Assembly: GCA_022822245.1 (NCBI GenBank)
Contig: JAJECB010000388.1
Location: forward strand, 1 to 6,473
From: Gammaproteobacteria bacterium
GTDB taxonomy: Bacteria; Pseudomonadota; Gammaproteobacteria; HK1
DNA: 6,473 bases
Direction of reading: 5' to 3'
Each line of letters begins with the position of its first letter. Positions within the stretch are counted from its first letter, which is position 1. The notes below the pieces were generated by a model, which had not been told where the DNA came from, searched no databases, and saw nothing but the letters and a program-made list of their open reading frames with translations. The position numbers and the translations under genes are program-made. This document shows, one piece after another, positions 1 through 6,311 of the stretch.

Positions 1-1
1 C

Positions 2-955
2 GGCCCGGAGGTGAGCTGGAAGATGTCGCTTTGGGGCAAGCGCCGGGCCTTCACCGAAGGCGCGGAGTACGTCTCCGCCCAGGTCGCCGAACGCACCGGC
101 GGCAAGTTCACCATCAAGCTCTTCTACGGCCAGCAGCTCTCGAAGAGCAAAGAGAACCTGGACGGGATCTCCCTCGGAGCGTTCGAGGCGGCGATTTTCT
201 GCGCCTCCTACCATCCGGGCAAGAACGCGCCGCTCAACGTGCTCGATCTGCCGTTCCTGCCTCTCGCGAACTTCGGGGTCATGCGCAAGGTGCACGACGC
301 GGTGTACGGCCATCCCTCGGCGCAGGAAGCGCTCGGGAAGTGGAACGCGGTCATCTACATGTCCAACATCCTGCCCCAGTACGAGTACATGGGCCGGGGC
401 GAGCCGCCGCAGTCCGTGGCCGACTTCGAGGGCAAGCGCCTGCGCGCGCTGGGCGGAATGGGCCGGGCCGCGAAGATGATCGGAGCCACTCCGTCCACGA
501 TGCCCGCGTCCGAGACCTACACCGCCCTCCAGCGCGGCACGGTCGACGCGATCGGCTTCCCCTACTCGTACACCTTCGCCGCCTACAAGCTCGACGAGAT
601 CGCGGATTGGGTGACCACCAACATGAGCCTCGGCACGGTGAACTGCCCCAGCGTGTTCAACGCAGAAGCCTGGAACGCCCTCCCCGATCAGTACCAGGAG
701 CTTCTCTTGAGCCTCAAGGACGGCGCGTACGCCGCCATGGAAGCCGCGTACAAGGAGAAGGACGTCGCGAACGAGAAAAAGTGGAGCGAAGGCGGGAAGA
801 TCCAGATGGTCCAGATCCCCGAGGAGGAGATGGCCGAGTTCCGCCGCATCGCGGGCGAGCCGGCCTGGAACGCCTGGGTCGAGGAGAACAAGGACGACCT
901 GCCCGCGCAGGAGCTCCTTGACCTCGTTCTCTCCACCGCCAAGGCGGCGATGTAG
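2..955 (+). CDS. dctP: TRAP transporter periplasmic solute-binding protein, DctP family (5' partial)
   Basis: This is the extracytoplasmic receptor of a TRAP uptake system; it captures a small organic anion in the periplasm and delivers it to the DctQM membrane complex. The frame is already open at the left edge of the window. The first visible residues (GPEVSWKMSLWGK) look like the first beta strand of the mature protein, so the true start and the signal peptide lie upstream. The GTG at 11 is therefore not a credible start. Counting from that GTG, family hallmarks are: YGQQLSKSKENLDGI (39-53), the segment around GKRLRALGG (141-149), whose Arg145 sits where DctP proteins keep the arginine that pairs with the ligand carboxylate, and MPASETYTALQRGTVDA (164-180). 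The protein ends at TAG. dctQ and dctM follow in order, which confirms the family. The ligand is unassigned: a carboxylate is expected from the family, but C4-dicarboxylate specificity is not shown. Confidence 0.93.
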   Translation, partial: GPEVSWKMSLWGKRRAFTEGAEYVSAQVAERTGGKFTIKLFYGQQLSKSKENLDGISLGAFEAAIFCASYHPGKNAPLNVLDLPFLPLANFGVMRKVHDAVYGHPSAQEALGKWNAVIYMSNILPQYEYMGRGEPPQSVADFEGKRLRALGGMGRAAKMIGATPSTMPASETYTALQRGTVDAIGFPYSYTFAAYKLDEIADWVTTNMSLGTVNCPSVFNAEAWNALPDQYQELLLSLKDGAYAAMEAAYKEKDVANEKKWSEGGKIQMVQIPEEEMAEFRRIAGEPAWNAWVEENKDDLPAQELLDLVLSTAKAAM

Positions 956-970
956 CTTATTCGTCAACGA

Positions 971-1004
971 CTTGCCCCGCTCCCAGCCACGGGAGCGGGG
1001 CAAG
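971..1004 (+). terminator. Intercistronic hairpin between dctP and dctQ (attenuator or 3'-end stabiliser)
   Basis: A perfect inverted repeat has 14-bp arms at 971-984 and 991-1004 around a six-base loop (AGCCAC). It starts 16 bases after the dctP stop and ends 21 bases before the dctQ start. The stem is very GC-rich, but it is followed by TATTGA rather than a run of T, so it is not a classical intrinsic terminator. In operons of this kind, the binding-protein gene is often expressed above the membrane genes by partial termination or by a 3'-protecting hairpin. That role is inferred here. Confidence 0.75.
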
Positions 1005-1025
1005 TATTGAAGACGGAGCCCGTTC

Positions 1026-1703
1026 ATGTCGTCCAACCCCCCGCCGGGTAAGGGCCGGTCGCCGTTCGCCCGCCTCCTCGGCGCCGCCGACGAGGGATTC
1101 TTCAAGTTCGAGAGCGTGCTCAACCTGATCGCCGCCCTCGTCATCCTCGCGGTGATGTTCATCGGGGTGTTTCAGGTATTCGGGCGCAAGCTCATCAACC
1201 TGCCGGTCCCCGGGTACGTCGACGTCATCGAGTTCGTGATGACGGTGTTCGCGTTCCTCTCCATCGCGTACACCCAGCGGCTCGGGGGCCACGTACGGAT
1301 GGAGATCATCATCAAGCGGTTCCGGGGCCGCGCCCTCTGGATCGTGGAGTTCCTCGGAACCCTCACCGTCATCGGGATCGTCGCGATCCTCGCGTGGTTC
1401 GGATACGAGCACTTCCTCCGCGCCTGGAACATCGGCGACAGCACGATCGACATCGAGATCCCCCTCTGGCCGTCCAAGCTGCTGGTTCCCGTCGCGTTCG
1501 CAATTCTCCTGGTGCGCCTGTTCATCCAGCTCCTCGGCTTCCTGCGGCTCTCGGCCGACCCGGATGCGGAGCCGGTGGGGATCCCCCTCATCGAGACGGT
1601 GGACGAACAGGCCCAGCACGAGATCGAGACCGGATTGGCCGGTGAAGCGGACGTGCCGGACCTGACCGGTCACCGTGAAGCGAGCGGCGGAAAGAACGAC
1701 TGA
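1026..1703 (+). CDS. dctQ: TRAP transporter small permease subunit, DctQ family
   Basis: This is the small inner-membrane subunit of the TRAP transporter; it pairs with DctM and helps dock the loaded binding protein. The 225-residue product has four hydrophobic segments at about 31-52, 63-83, 104-127 and 150-172, the expected DctQ topology. The loop after the second segment reads AYTQRLGGHVRMEII (81-95), matching the conserved GHVR-type loop of the family. The ATG at 1026 has a GGAG ribosome-binding site at 1015-1018, seven bases upstream. The stop overlaps the dctM start (TGATG), implying coupled translation. An oddity is the C-terminal tail of about 50 residues (175-225), which is hydrophilic and rich in Asp and Glu. 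Many DctQ proteins stop soon after the fourth segment. The family call is secure; the function of the tail is unknown. Confidence 0.93.
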   Translation: MSSNPPPGKGRSPFARLLGAADEGFFKFESVLNLIAALVILAVMFIGVFQVFGRKLINLPVPGYVDVIEFVMTVFAFLSIAYTQRLGGHVRMEIIIKRFRGRALWIVEFLGTLTVIGIVAILAWFGYEHFLRAWNIGDSTIDIEIPLWPSKLLVPVAFAILLVRLFIQLLGFLRLSADPDAEPVGIPLIETVDEQAQHEIETGLAGEADVPDLTGHREASGGKND

Positions 1704-3004
1704 TGGACGAACTCACCATCGGCCTCATCGTGACCGGCGGGCTGCTGGTCGCGGTGTTCCTCGGGGTACGGGTGTTCGCGGCGGCGGCCCTTGCCGGCCT
1801 TGTCGGGATGGTGTGGCTCATCGGCTGGAAGGCGGGGGCCGGGATCGTCGGCACGGTCCCGCACTCGAAGTCGATCAACTACGTGCTGAGCGTCCTCCCG
1901 ATGTTCATCCTCATCGGGTTCGTCGCCTACCACGCGGGGCTCACCCATGCGCTGTTCAACGCGGCGCGGGCCTGGGTGGGGTGGGTGCCGGGCGGGCTCG
2001 CGGTCGCAAGCGTGTTCGCGACCGCCGGCTTCGCGGCGGTTTCGGGGGCGAGCACCGCGACCGCAGCGGTATTCAGCCGGGTCGCGATCCCGCACATGCT
2101 CGAGAACGGGTACAGCCCGCGGCTCGCGGCCGGGGTGGTCGCGGCGGGGGGAACCCTCGCCTCCCTCATCCCACCGAGCGCGATCCTCGTCATCTACGCG
2201 ATCATCGTCGAGGAATCGGTCGGCACCCTGATCCTCGCCGGTTTCCTGCCCGGAATCGTGTCCGCCCTCATCTACGCCGCTCTCATCATCGGGCAGTGCA
2301 CCGCGCGACCGGAGATGGGACGCCCCATCGGATCGCCCCCGCTCGGCGAGCGGCTGAGGACGCTTCCCCCCACCATCCCCATCTTCGCGGTCGTCGCAAT
2401 CATCTTCAGCGCGATGTACGCGGGGTGGGCGACACCGACCGAGGCGGGCGCGCTCGGGGCGTTCGTCGTGATGTGCATCGCAATCTACCGGGGGATGCGG
2501 TGGCCGGCCCTCAAGAGCGCGCTCCTCGAGACCGCAAAGCTCACCGTCATGATCTTCGCCCTTATCTGGGGGGTGCTGATCTTCGTCCGCTTCCTCGGTT
2601 TCGCGGGCCTTCCGGAGGCGTTCGCGACGTGGCTCGTCAACCTCCCGCTTCCCGCCGTGGTGACCATGATCTTCATCCTCCTCGGCTACGCCGTGCTCGG
2701 GATGTTCATGGACGCGATCGGGATGCTGCTCCTCACCCTGCCGGTGGTGTATCCCGCGGTCATCGCGCTCGGCTACGACCCCATCTGGTTCGGGATCATC
2801 GTGGTCAAGATGTGCGAGGTGTGCCTCATCACCCCGCCGGTCGGCCTCAACTGCTACGTGGTGGCGGCGGTACGCCCGGACATCCCGCTCGGCGAGGTGT
2901 TCCGGGGGATCCTTCCCTTCTTCCTCGCCGACGCGGCGACGGTGGGCCTCTTCCTCGCCTTCCCCGAGATCGTGCTCTGGCTGCCCAACCTCGTGAATAG
3001 CTGA
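1703..3004 (+). CDS. dctM: TRAP transporter large permease subunit, DctM family
   Basis: This is the large inner-membrane subunit, which forms the translocation path and couples solute entry to an ion gradient (Na+ in the characterised members). The 433-residue length is normal for an unfused DctM. The protein is hydrophobic almost throughout, with many membrane segments. Family motifs appear in order: LPMFILIGF (65-73), SGASTATA (114-121), the hairpin motif SLIPPSAILVIYA (154-166), WATPTEAGALGAF (242-254), MDAIGMLLLTLP (336-347) and LITPPVGLN (375-383). The ATG at 1703 shares a base with the dctQ stop, and GGAAAG at 1689-1694 serves as the ribosome-binding site. The last codons and the TGA lie inside the first unit of a 57-bp tandem repeat that continues into the spacer. 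The order dctP-dctQ-dctM is the standard operon. Substrate is not determinable from sequence alone. Confidence 0.96.
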   Translation: MDELTIGLIVTGGLLVAVFLGVRVFAAAALAGLVGMVWLIGWKAGAGIVGTVPHSKSINYVLSVLPMFILIGFVAYHAGLTHALFNAARAWVGWVPGGLAVASVFATAGFAAVSGASTATAAVFSRVAIPHMLENGYSPRLAAGVVAAGGTLASLIPPSAILVIYAIIVEESVGTLILAGFLPGIVSALIYAALIIGQCTARPEMGRPIGSPPLGERLRTLPPTIPIFAVVAIIFSAMYAGWATPTEAGALGAFVVMCIAIYRGMRWPALKSALLETAKLTVMIFALIWGVLIFVRFLGFAGLPEAFATWLVNLPLPAVVTMIFILLGYAVLGMFMDAIGMLLLTLPVVYPAVIALGYDPIWFGIIVVKMCEVCLITPPVGLNCYVVAAVRPDIPLGEVFRGILPFFLADAATVGLFLAFPEIVLWLPNLVNS

Positions 3005-3118
3005 ACGCCACAAGGCACCTGCCACGGGAATCGAAGCGGTTCCGACCTGGCGAATGGCTGAGCGCTGGCTGTCGCCGGCGACTTGATTCGAAGCCGCTCC
3101 GACCCGGTGAATGGCCGA
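2988..3118. repeat. Imperfect 57-bp tandem repeat spanning the dctM stop codon and spacer
   Basis: Three phased copies of a core reading GAAT(A/G)GC(T/C)GA begin at 2995, 3052 and 3109, exactly 57 bases apart. The full units 2988-3044 and 3045-3101 match at about 39 of 57 positions by hand alignment. The best stretch, 3029-3061 against 3086-3118, matches at 27 of 33. The third unit is recognisable only over its first part and then decays. The first copy includes the end of dctM (Val-Asn-Ser-stop), so the array looks like an old tandem duplication of the gene's 3' end. A perfect 12-base palindrome lies at 3071-3082. No T-tailed terminator is visible between the convergent dctM and rdgB. Confidence 0.7.
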
Positions 3119-3158
3119 ACCCGAGGCGAATCTGCCCCGGACCGAGAACGGGAAACAG

Positions 3159-3761
3159 TCAGACCGCGGGCAACGCGAGCATCGACCGGAGCACCCGGAG
3201 GGCCTGCCCGCGATGGCTGAGCGCGTCCTTGCGCTCGGGGGGGAGCTCCGCCGCGGTGAGCCCCGCGGCCGGGTCGAGAAAGAGCGGGTCGTAGCCGAAA
3301 CCGTTGGTCCCGCGGGGAGCCTCCAGCACCCGCCCCATCCAGGTGCCCCGGGCGATGAGGGGCACGGGATCGCGCGGGTCACGGAGCCAGACGACAGCGC
3401 ACTCGAAGCGCGCGGTCCGCTCCTCCTCCGGCACCCCCGCGAGCGCGCGGACGAGCTTCTCGTTGTTGGCCGCGTCGTCGGCCACTTCCCCCGCGTATCG
3501 GGCGGAATGCACGCCGGGAGCGCCGCCCAGGACCTCGACGACGAGTCCCGAGTCGTCCGCAAGGGCGGGCCGGCCGGTCCGCTCCGCCGCGTGGCGGGCC
3601 TTGAGGATCGCGTTCTCGACGAAGGTGAGCCCGTCCTCGGGGGGCGGCTCCACCCCGAGGGCGGACTGGGCGACGACCTCCCACCCGAGCCCGTCGAGCA
3701 GGCGCTCGAGCTCGGCGAGCTTGCCCCGGTTGCCGGTCGCGGCGACGAGGGTCCGGCTCAC
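3159..3761 (-). CDS. rdgB: dITP/XTP pyrophosphatase (non-canonical purine NTPase), RdgB/HAM1 family
   Basis: This cytoplasmic house-cleaning enzyme hydrolyses ITP, dITP and XTP to the monophosphate plus pyrophosphate, keeping deaminated purines out of DNA and RNA. The 200-residue product is about the usual family length. Motifs in order are: [10 protein letters not shown] (6-15, substrate-binding N-terminal strand), [11 protein letters not shown] (46-56), ALADDSGL (67-74 region, holding the conserved acidic pair Asp69-Asp70), [10 protein letters not shown] (82-91), [11 protein letters not shown] (151-161) and ALSHRGQAL (180-188). The start is GTG at 3761, overlapping the rph stop as GTGA, which points to translational coupling. 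The only clear purine-rich signal, GGGGA, abuts the GTG directly, so its spacing is poor and coupling probably matters. The gene stops at TGA (3161-3159) and converges on dctM. hemW, a frequent next gene in related genomes, is absent here. Confidence 0.96.
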   Translation of the reverse strand: MSRTLVAATGNRGKLAELERLLDGLGWEVVAQSALGVEPPPEDGLTFVENAILKARHAAERTGRPALADDSGLVVEVLGGAPGVHSARYAGEVADDAANNEKLVRALAGVPEEERTARFECAVVWLRDPRDPVPLIARGTWMGRVLEAPRGTNGFGYDPLFLDPAAGLTAAELPPERKDALSHRGQALRVLRSMLALPAV

Positions 3762-4474
3762 TCCCCGAGAACCTGGCGCTGGGCCTCGAGGATCTCGCCG
3801 ATTCCGGCGCGGGCGAGGGACAGCATTGCGTCCAGCTCCTCGGCCCGGAACGCGTGCCCCTCCGCCGTCCCCTGGATCTCGATGAACCCTTCGTTGTCAT
3901 TCATGACGATATTCATGTCGGTCTCCGCCTCCCGGTCCTCGGCATAGTCGAGGTCGAGGACGGGTTGCCCGTTCCAGATCCCGACCGACACCGCCGCCAC
4001 CTGGCCGTGCAGGGCCCCCCGCCGCGCCGGCTTGCGCAGGGTCGCGACCGCGTCAGCGAGCGCGACGTAGCCGCCGGAGATGGCGGCGGTGCGGGTGCCG
4101 CCATCCGCCTGGATGACATCGCAGTCGACGTGGACGGTGCGTTCCCCGAGAGCCTCGAGGTCGACGACGGCCCGCAGGCTCCGCCCGATGAGCCGCTGGA
4201 TCTCGAGGGTCCGGCCGCCCTGGCGCCCCCGGGCCGCCTCGCGCGCGGTGCGCTCGCTCGTCGCCCGGGGGAGCATTCCGTATTCCGCGGTGACCCACCC
4301 CGAGCCGCTCCCGAGGAGGAACCGGGGCACGCGCTTCTCGACGCTCGCGGTGCAGATGACCCGGGTATCGCCGAACTCGACGAGGACCGAGCCCTCCGCG
4401 TGGCGGGTGTAGTGGCGGGTCATCCGCACCGCCCGCAACTCGTCGGGGCGGCGGCCACTCGGGCGTTCGTGCAT
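3758..4474 (-). CDS. rph: Ribonuclease PH (phosphate-dependent tRNA 3' exoribonuclease)
   Basis: RNase PH removes nucleotides from the 3' ends of tRNA precursors by phosphorolysis, releasing nucleoside diphosphates; family members assemble as hexameric rings. The ATG at 4474 gives 238 residues, the length of the full-length enterobacterial enzyme, and a protein starting [14 protein letters not shown], close to known N-termini. A GGAG ribosome-binding site at 4481-4484 lies six bases upstream. A longer frame to 4552 would add 26 unconserved residues and was not chosen. Motifs are: [14 protein letters not shown] (24-37), TAEYGMLPR (62-70), [21 protein letters not shown] (78-98), the phosphate-binding ADGGTRTA (123-130), and [10 protein letters not shown] (179-188) with the conserved acidic residues of the active site. 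It is first in a two-gene unit with rdgB and diverges from yicC. Unlike the frameshifted copy in E. coli K-12, the C-terminus is intact. Confidence 0.97.
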   Translation of the reverse strand: MHERPSGRRPDELRAVRMTRHYTRHAEGSVLVEFGDTRVICTASVEKRVPRFLLGSGSGWVTAEYGMLPRATSERTAREAARGRQGGRTLEIQRLIGRSLRAVVDLEALGERTVHVDCDVIQADGGTRTAAISGGYVALADAVATLRKPARRGALHGQVAAVSVGIWNGQPVLDLDYAEDREAETDMNIVMNDNEGFIEIQGTAEGHAFRAEELDAMLSLARAGIGEILEAQRQVLGE

Positions 4475-4480
4475 CCGCGT

Positions 4481-4484
4481 CTCC
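4481..4484 (-). promoter_or_regulatory. Ribosome-binding site for rph
   Basis: The plus-strand CTCC reads GGAG on the minus strand, six bases before the ATG at 4474. It supports the 238-residue start over the longer frame from 4552. Confidence 0.7.
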
Positions 4485-4516
4485 GTGCTCGCGATGGAGC
4501 GATTCGATACCGGCGG

Positions 4517-4565
4517 GGATCCGGCGCCGGAGGGACCCGGGCGGTTCGGCACCGGCGCCGGATCC
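4517..4565. repeat. Perfect 14-bp inverted repeat in the rph-yicC divergent region
   Basis: The arms GGATCCGGCGCCGG (4517-4530) and CCGGCGCCGGATCC (4552-4565) are exact reverse complements around a 21-base spacer that itself contains CCCGGG. Each arm also holds the self-palindrome CCGGCGCCGG, so several structures compete. It lies upstream of rph and next to a possible rph -10 element. It could be an operator, a leader hairpin or a cruciform-prone site; sequence alone does not decide. Confidence 0.7.
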
Positions 4566-4566
4566 G

Positions 4567-4572
4567 ATCATA
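4567..4572 (-). promoter_or_regulatory. Candidate -10 element for rph-rdgB
   Basis: The minus strand reads TATGAT, five of six matches to the sigma-70 -10 consensus, in a locally AT-richer spot within GC-rich DNA. No good -35 hexamer is seen at the expected distance. The implied start near 4560 would give an rph leader of roughly 85 bases beginning inside the inverted repeat. This is a weak single-element prediction. Confidence 0.3.
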
Positions 4573-4727
4573 CATCGCGGCCGATCGCCCGAGGAGGGTC
4601 GGGTCCGGATGCCGAAGGCGGTGACGGGTGGACCGGACATGAGAGGCGCCTCCCGCGGGCTCCCGGCCGCGAGGCGGAACCGGGCCCCGATCCGGCACGA
4701 GTCCGACCCGCCACGCCGGTCTACTGT

Positions 4728-4733
4728 TAGGAT
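4728..4733 (+). promoter_or_regulatory. Purine-rich/AT element before yicC (weak ribosome-binding site or -10)
   Basis: TAGGAT can be read as an AGGA ribosome-binding site (4729-4732) 11 bases before the yicC ATG, a longer gap than usual. It can also be read as a four-of-six -10 element giving a very short leader. No convincing -35 is visible upstream. I cannot choose between the two readings. Confidence 0.25.
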
Positions 4734-4743
4734 CCGCCCCGCC

Positions 4744-5628
4744 ATGGTCCACAGCATGACCGCATTCGCGCGCGAAGAGTCCGATGCCGAGTGGGGCGCC
4801 GCGGTCTGGGAGCTGCGCTCGGTCAATCACCGCTATCTCGACGTATCGCTCCGCCTTCCCGAGGAGCTTCGCTCGCTCGACGCGAGGGTGCGCGAGCGGG
4901 TGGCCGCACGGGTGCGGCGGGGAAAGGTCGAGTGCAACCTCCGGGTCCAACCCTCCGCGGCGGGACGGCGGGGACTCTCGCTCGACATCGGGCTCGTCGA
5001 GCGGTTGCTCGTCGCGGCGCGGAGGGTGGAGGCGGCGGCAGGGCGAACGCCGGGCGGGATCACCCTCCGTCCCCCCACGGCCGTCGAGATCCTGCGCTGG
5101 CCCGGGGTCGTGGAGCCTCCCGGCATCGACCGGGAGTCGATCGAGGAAGCGGTCATCGAGCTCCTCGACCGGACGCTCGCCAGCCTCGTTGAGGCTCGGG
5201 CGCGGGAGGGAGCCAGGCTCGGCGTGATGGTGGGGCGACGTTGCGAAGAGGTCGCGAGCATCGCGGGACAGGTGCGGGCCGCGCTCCCCGCGATCCAGGA
5301 GCGCTACCACGCCCGGCTCGTCGCCCGGCTGGATGAAGCGAAGGTCGAGGCCGATCCGGCGCGCCTCGCGCACGAGATGGTGATGTTCGCGAGCCGCTCC
5401 GACGTCGCCGAGGAGTTGGACCGCCTGGACACCCATGTGACGGAGGTGCGCGAGGCGCTCGCGGGCGGGTCCCCGGTCGGCCGGCGCCTCGACTTCTTGA
5501 TGCAGGAGCTCCAGCGCGAGGCCAACACCCTCGGGTCGAAGTCCGCCGATCCGGACACCAGCCGGGCCTCGGTCGACCTCAAGGTGCTCATCGAGCAGAT
5601 GCGCGAGCAGGTCCAGAACATCGAGTGA
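4744..5628 (+). CDS. yicC: YicC family RNA-degradation-associated protein
   Basis: This is a widely conserved bacterial protein of the YicC/YloC family, linked in E. coli to decay of small regulatory RNA and described as an endoribonuclease-type protein. The ATG at 4744 gives 294 residues beginning MVHSMTAFAR, the standard family N-terminus. The frame stays open back to an ATG at 4609, but those 45 residues are unlike the family. The N-terminal domain covers about 1-155, with WELRSVNHRYLD (22-33) and RRGKVECNLR (58-67). The conserved C-terminal domain includes EELDRLDTHV (223-232), the signature LDFLMQELQREANTLGSKS (249-267) and LKVLIEQMREQVQNIE (279-294). It diverges from rph and is followed by gmk after 12 bases, probably in one transcript. 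This places an RNA-turnover protein beside RNase PH, a pairing seen in other gammaproteobacteria. The gene looks intact. Confidence 0.95.
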   Translation: MVHSMTAFAREESDAEWGAAVWELRSVNHRYLDVSLRLPEELRSLDARVRERVAARVRRGKVECNLRVQPSAAGRRGLSLDIGLVERLLVAARRVEAAAGRTPGGITLRPPTAVEILRWPGVVEPPGIDRESIEEAVIELLDRTLASLVEARAREGARLGVMVGRRCEEVASIAGQVRAALPAIQERYHARLVARLDEAKVEADPARLAHEMVMFASRSDVAEELDRLDTHVTEVREALAGGSPVGRRLDFLMQELQREANTLGSKSADPDTSRASVDLKVLIEQMREQVQNIE

Positions 5629-5640
5629 CGTGGCGGCGAA

Positions 5641-6270
5641 GTGAACGCGGCTCGAAGCGCCGGTCTCCTCATCGTGATCGCCGGACCCTCGGGGGCCGGC
5701 AAGAGCTCCCTCGTCCGCGACCTCGTGAGGCGGGTTCCGGGGGTAGAGGTCTCCGTCTCCCACACCACCCGCCCCGCCCGCGACGGGGAGCGGGACGGGC
5801 GCGAGTACCACTTCGTCGCGGAAGCGGAGTTCCGCCGACTTGCGGAGGAAGGCCGGATGCTCGAGACCGCGCTGGTCTTCGGCAACTGGTACGGGACCTC
5901 CCGCGACTGGGTCGAGGAGCGGCGGCGGGACGGAGCCGACGTGCTGCTCGAGATCGACTGGCAGGGCGCCGCCCAGGTGCGCGACAAGGATGTCGGGGCG
6001 ATCACGGTCCAGATCCTGCCGCCGTCGCTCGACGCGCTCGAGCACCGGCTGCGGGGCCGCGGCCAGGACGACGAGGCGAGCATCGCGGGGAGGATGGGTG
6101 GCGCGAGGCGCGAGCTCTCCCACTACCGGGACTTCGACTACCTCGTCGTCAACGAACGGTTCGAGGAGGCGCGCTCCGACCTGGAGGCGATCATCCGCGC
6201 CGAGCGCGCCCGAACGGAGGGGCGGGCGCAGCGGCTTTCCGAATTCCTGGACCGCCTTCTCGGTCCGTAG
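5641..6270 (+). CDS. gmk: Guanylate kinase
   Basis: This cytoplasmic enzyme transfers phosphate from ATP to GMP, giving GDP, an essential step toward GTP, dGTP and the (p)ppGpp pool. The 209-residue product is full length. Features in order are: a P-loop GPSGAGKS (15-22), the GMP-binding segment SVSHTTRPARDGE (38-50, with Arg44), FGNWYGTS (80-87), EIDWQGAAQVR (104-114), the lid segment RLRGRGQDDE (136-145) and DYLVVNERFEEA (166-177). The GTG at 5641 is the only reasonable start: no ATG lies between the yicC stop and the P-loop in this frame. No strong ribosome-binding site precedes it, so translation may depend on coupling with yicC 12 bases upstream. In many relatives rpoZ and spoT follow; here a GC hairpin follows and rpoZ is not seen before the window ends. 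Confidence 0.97.
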   Translation: MNAARSAGLLIVIAGPSGAGKSSLVRDLVRRVPGVEVSVSHTTRPARDGERDGREYHFVAEAEFRRLAEEGRMLETALVFGNWYGTSRDWVEERRRDGADVLLEIDWQGAAQVRDKDVGAITVQILPPSLDALEHRLRGRGQDDEASIAGRMGGARRELSHYRDFDYLVVNERFEEARSDLEAIIRAERARTEGRAQRLSEFLDRLLGP

Positions 6271-6282
6271 GCCGGAACGGTC

Positions 6283-6311
6283 CGCCGGTCGGACCCGCGG
6301 TCCGGCCGGCG
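6283..6311 (+). terminator. GC-rich hairpin downstream of gmk
   Basis: Arms at 6283-6295 and 6299-6311 form a 13-bp stem with one G-U wobble (T6289 with G6305) around a three-base loop (CGC). It begins 12 bases after the gmk stop. It is followed by TGAGATGG, not a T-run, so it is either a U-tract-independent terminator or an RNA-stabilising end. It suggests that the yicC-gmk transcript may end here. Confidence 0.6.

Noticed and set aside
1670..3562. A long minus-strand open frame (630 codons) opposite dctM and part of rdgB
   Set aside because: It lies antisense to clear, motif-rich genes. Its translation is low-complexity Arg/Asp/Glu/His/Pro sequence typical of GC-rich shadow frames. The repeat-like peptide in its middle comes from the 57-bp DNA repeat.
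4475..4552. A 26-residue N-terminal extension of RNase PH
   Set aside because: The ATG at 4474 has a well-spaced GGAG and gives 238 residues matching the family; the extension overlaps the inverted-repeat region and is not conserved-looking.
4609..4743. A 45-residue N-terminal extension of YicC from an upstream ATG
   Set aside because: The extension is unlike the family, whose N-terminus is MVHSMTAFAR-like; the internal ATG at 4744 gives the normal length.
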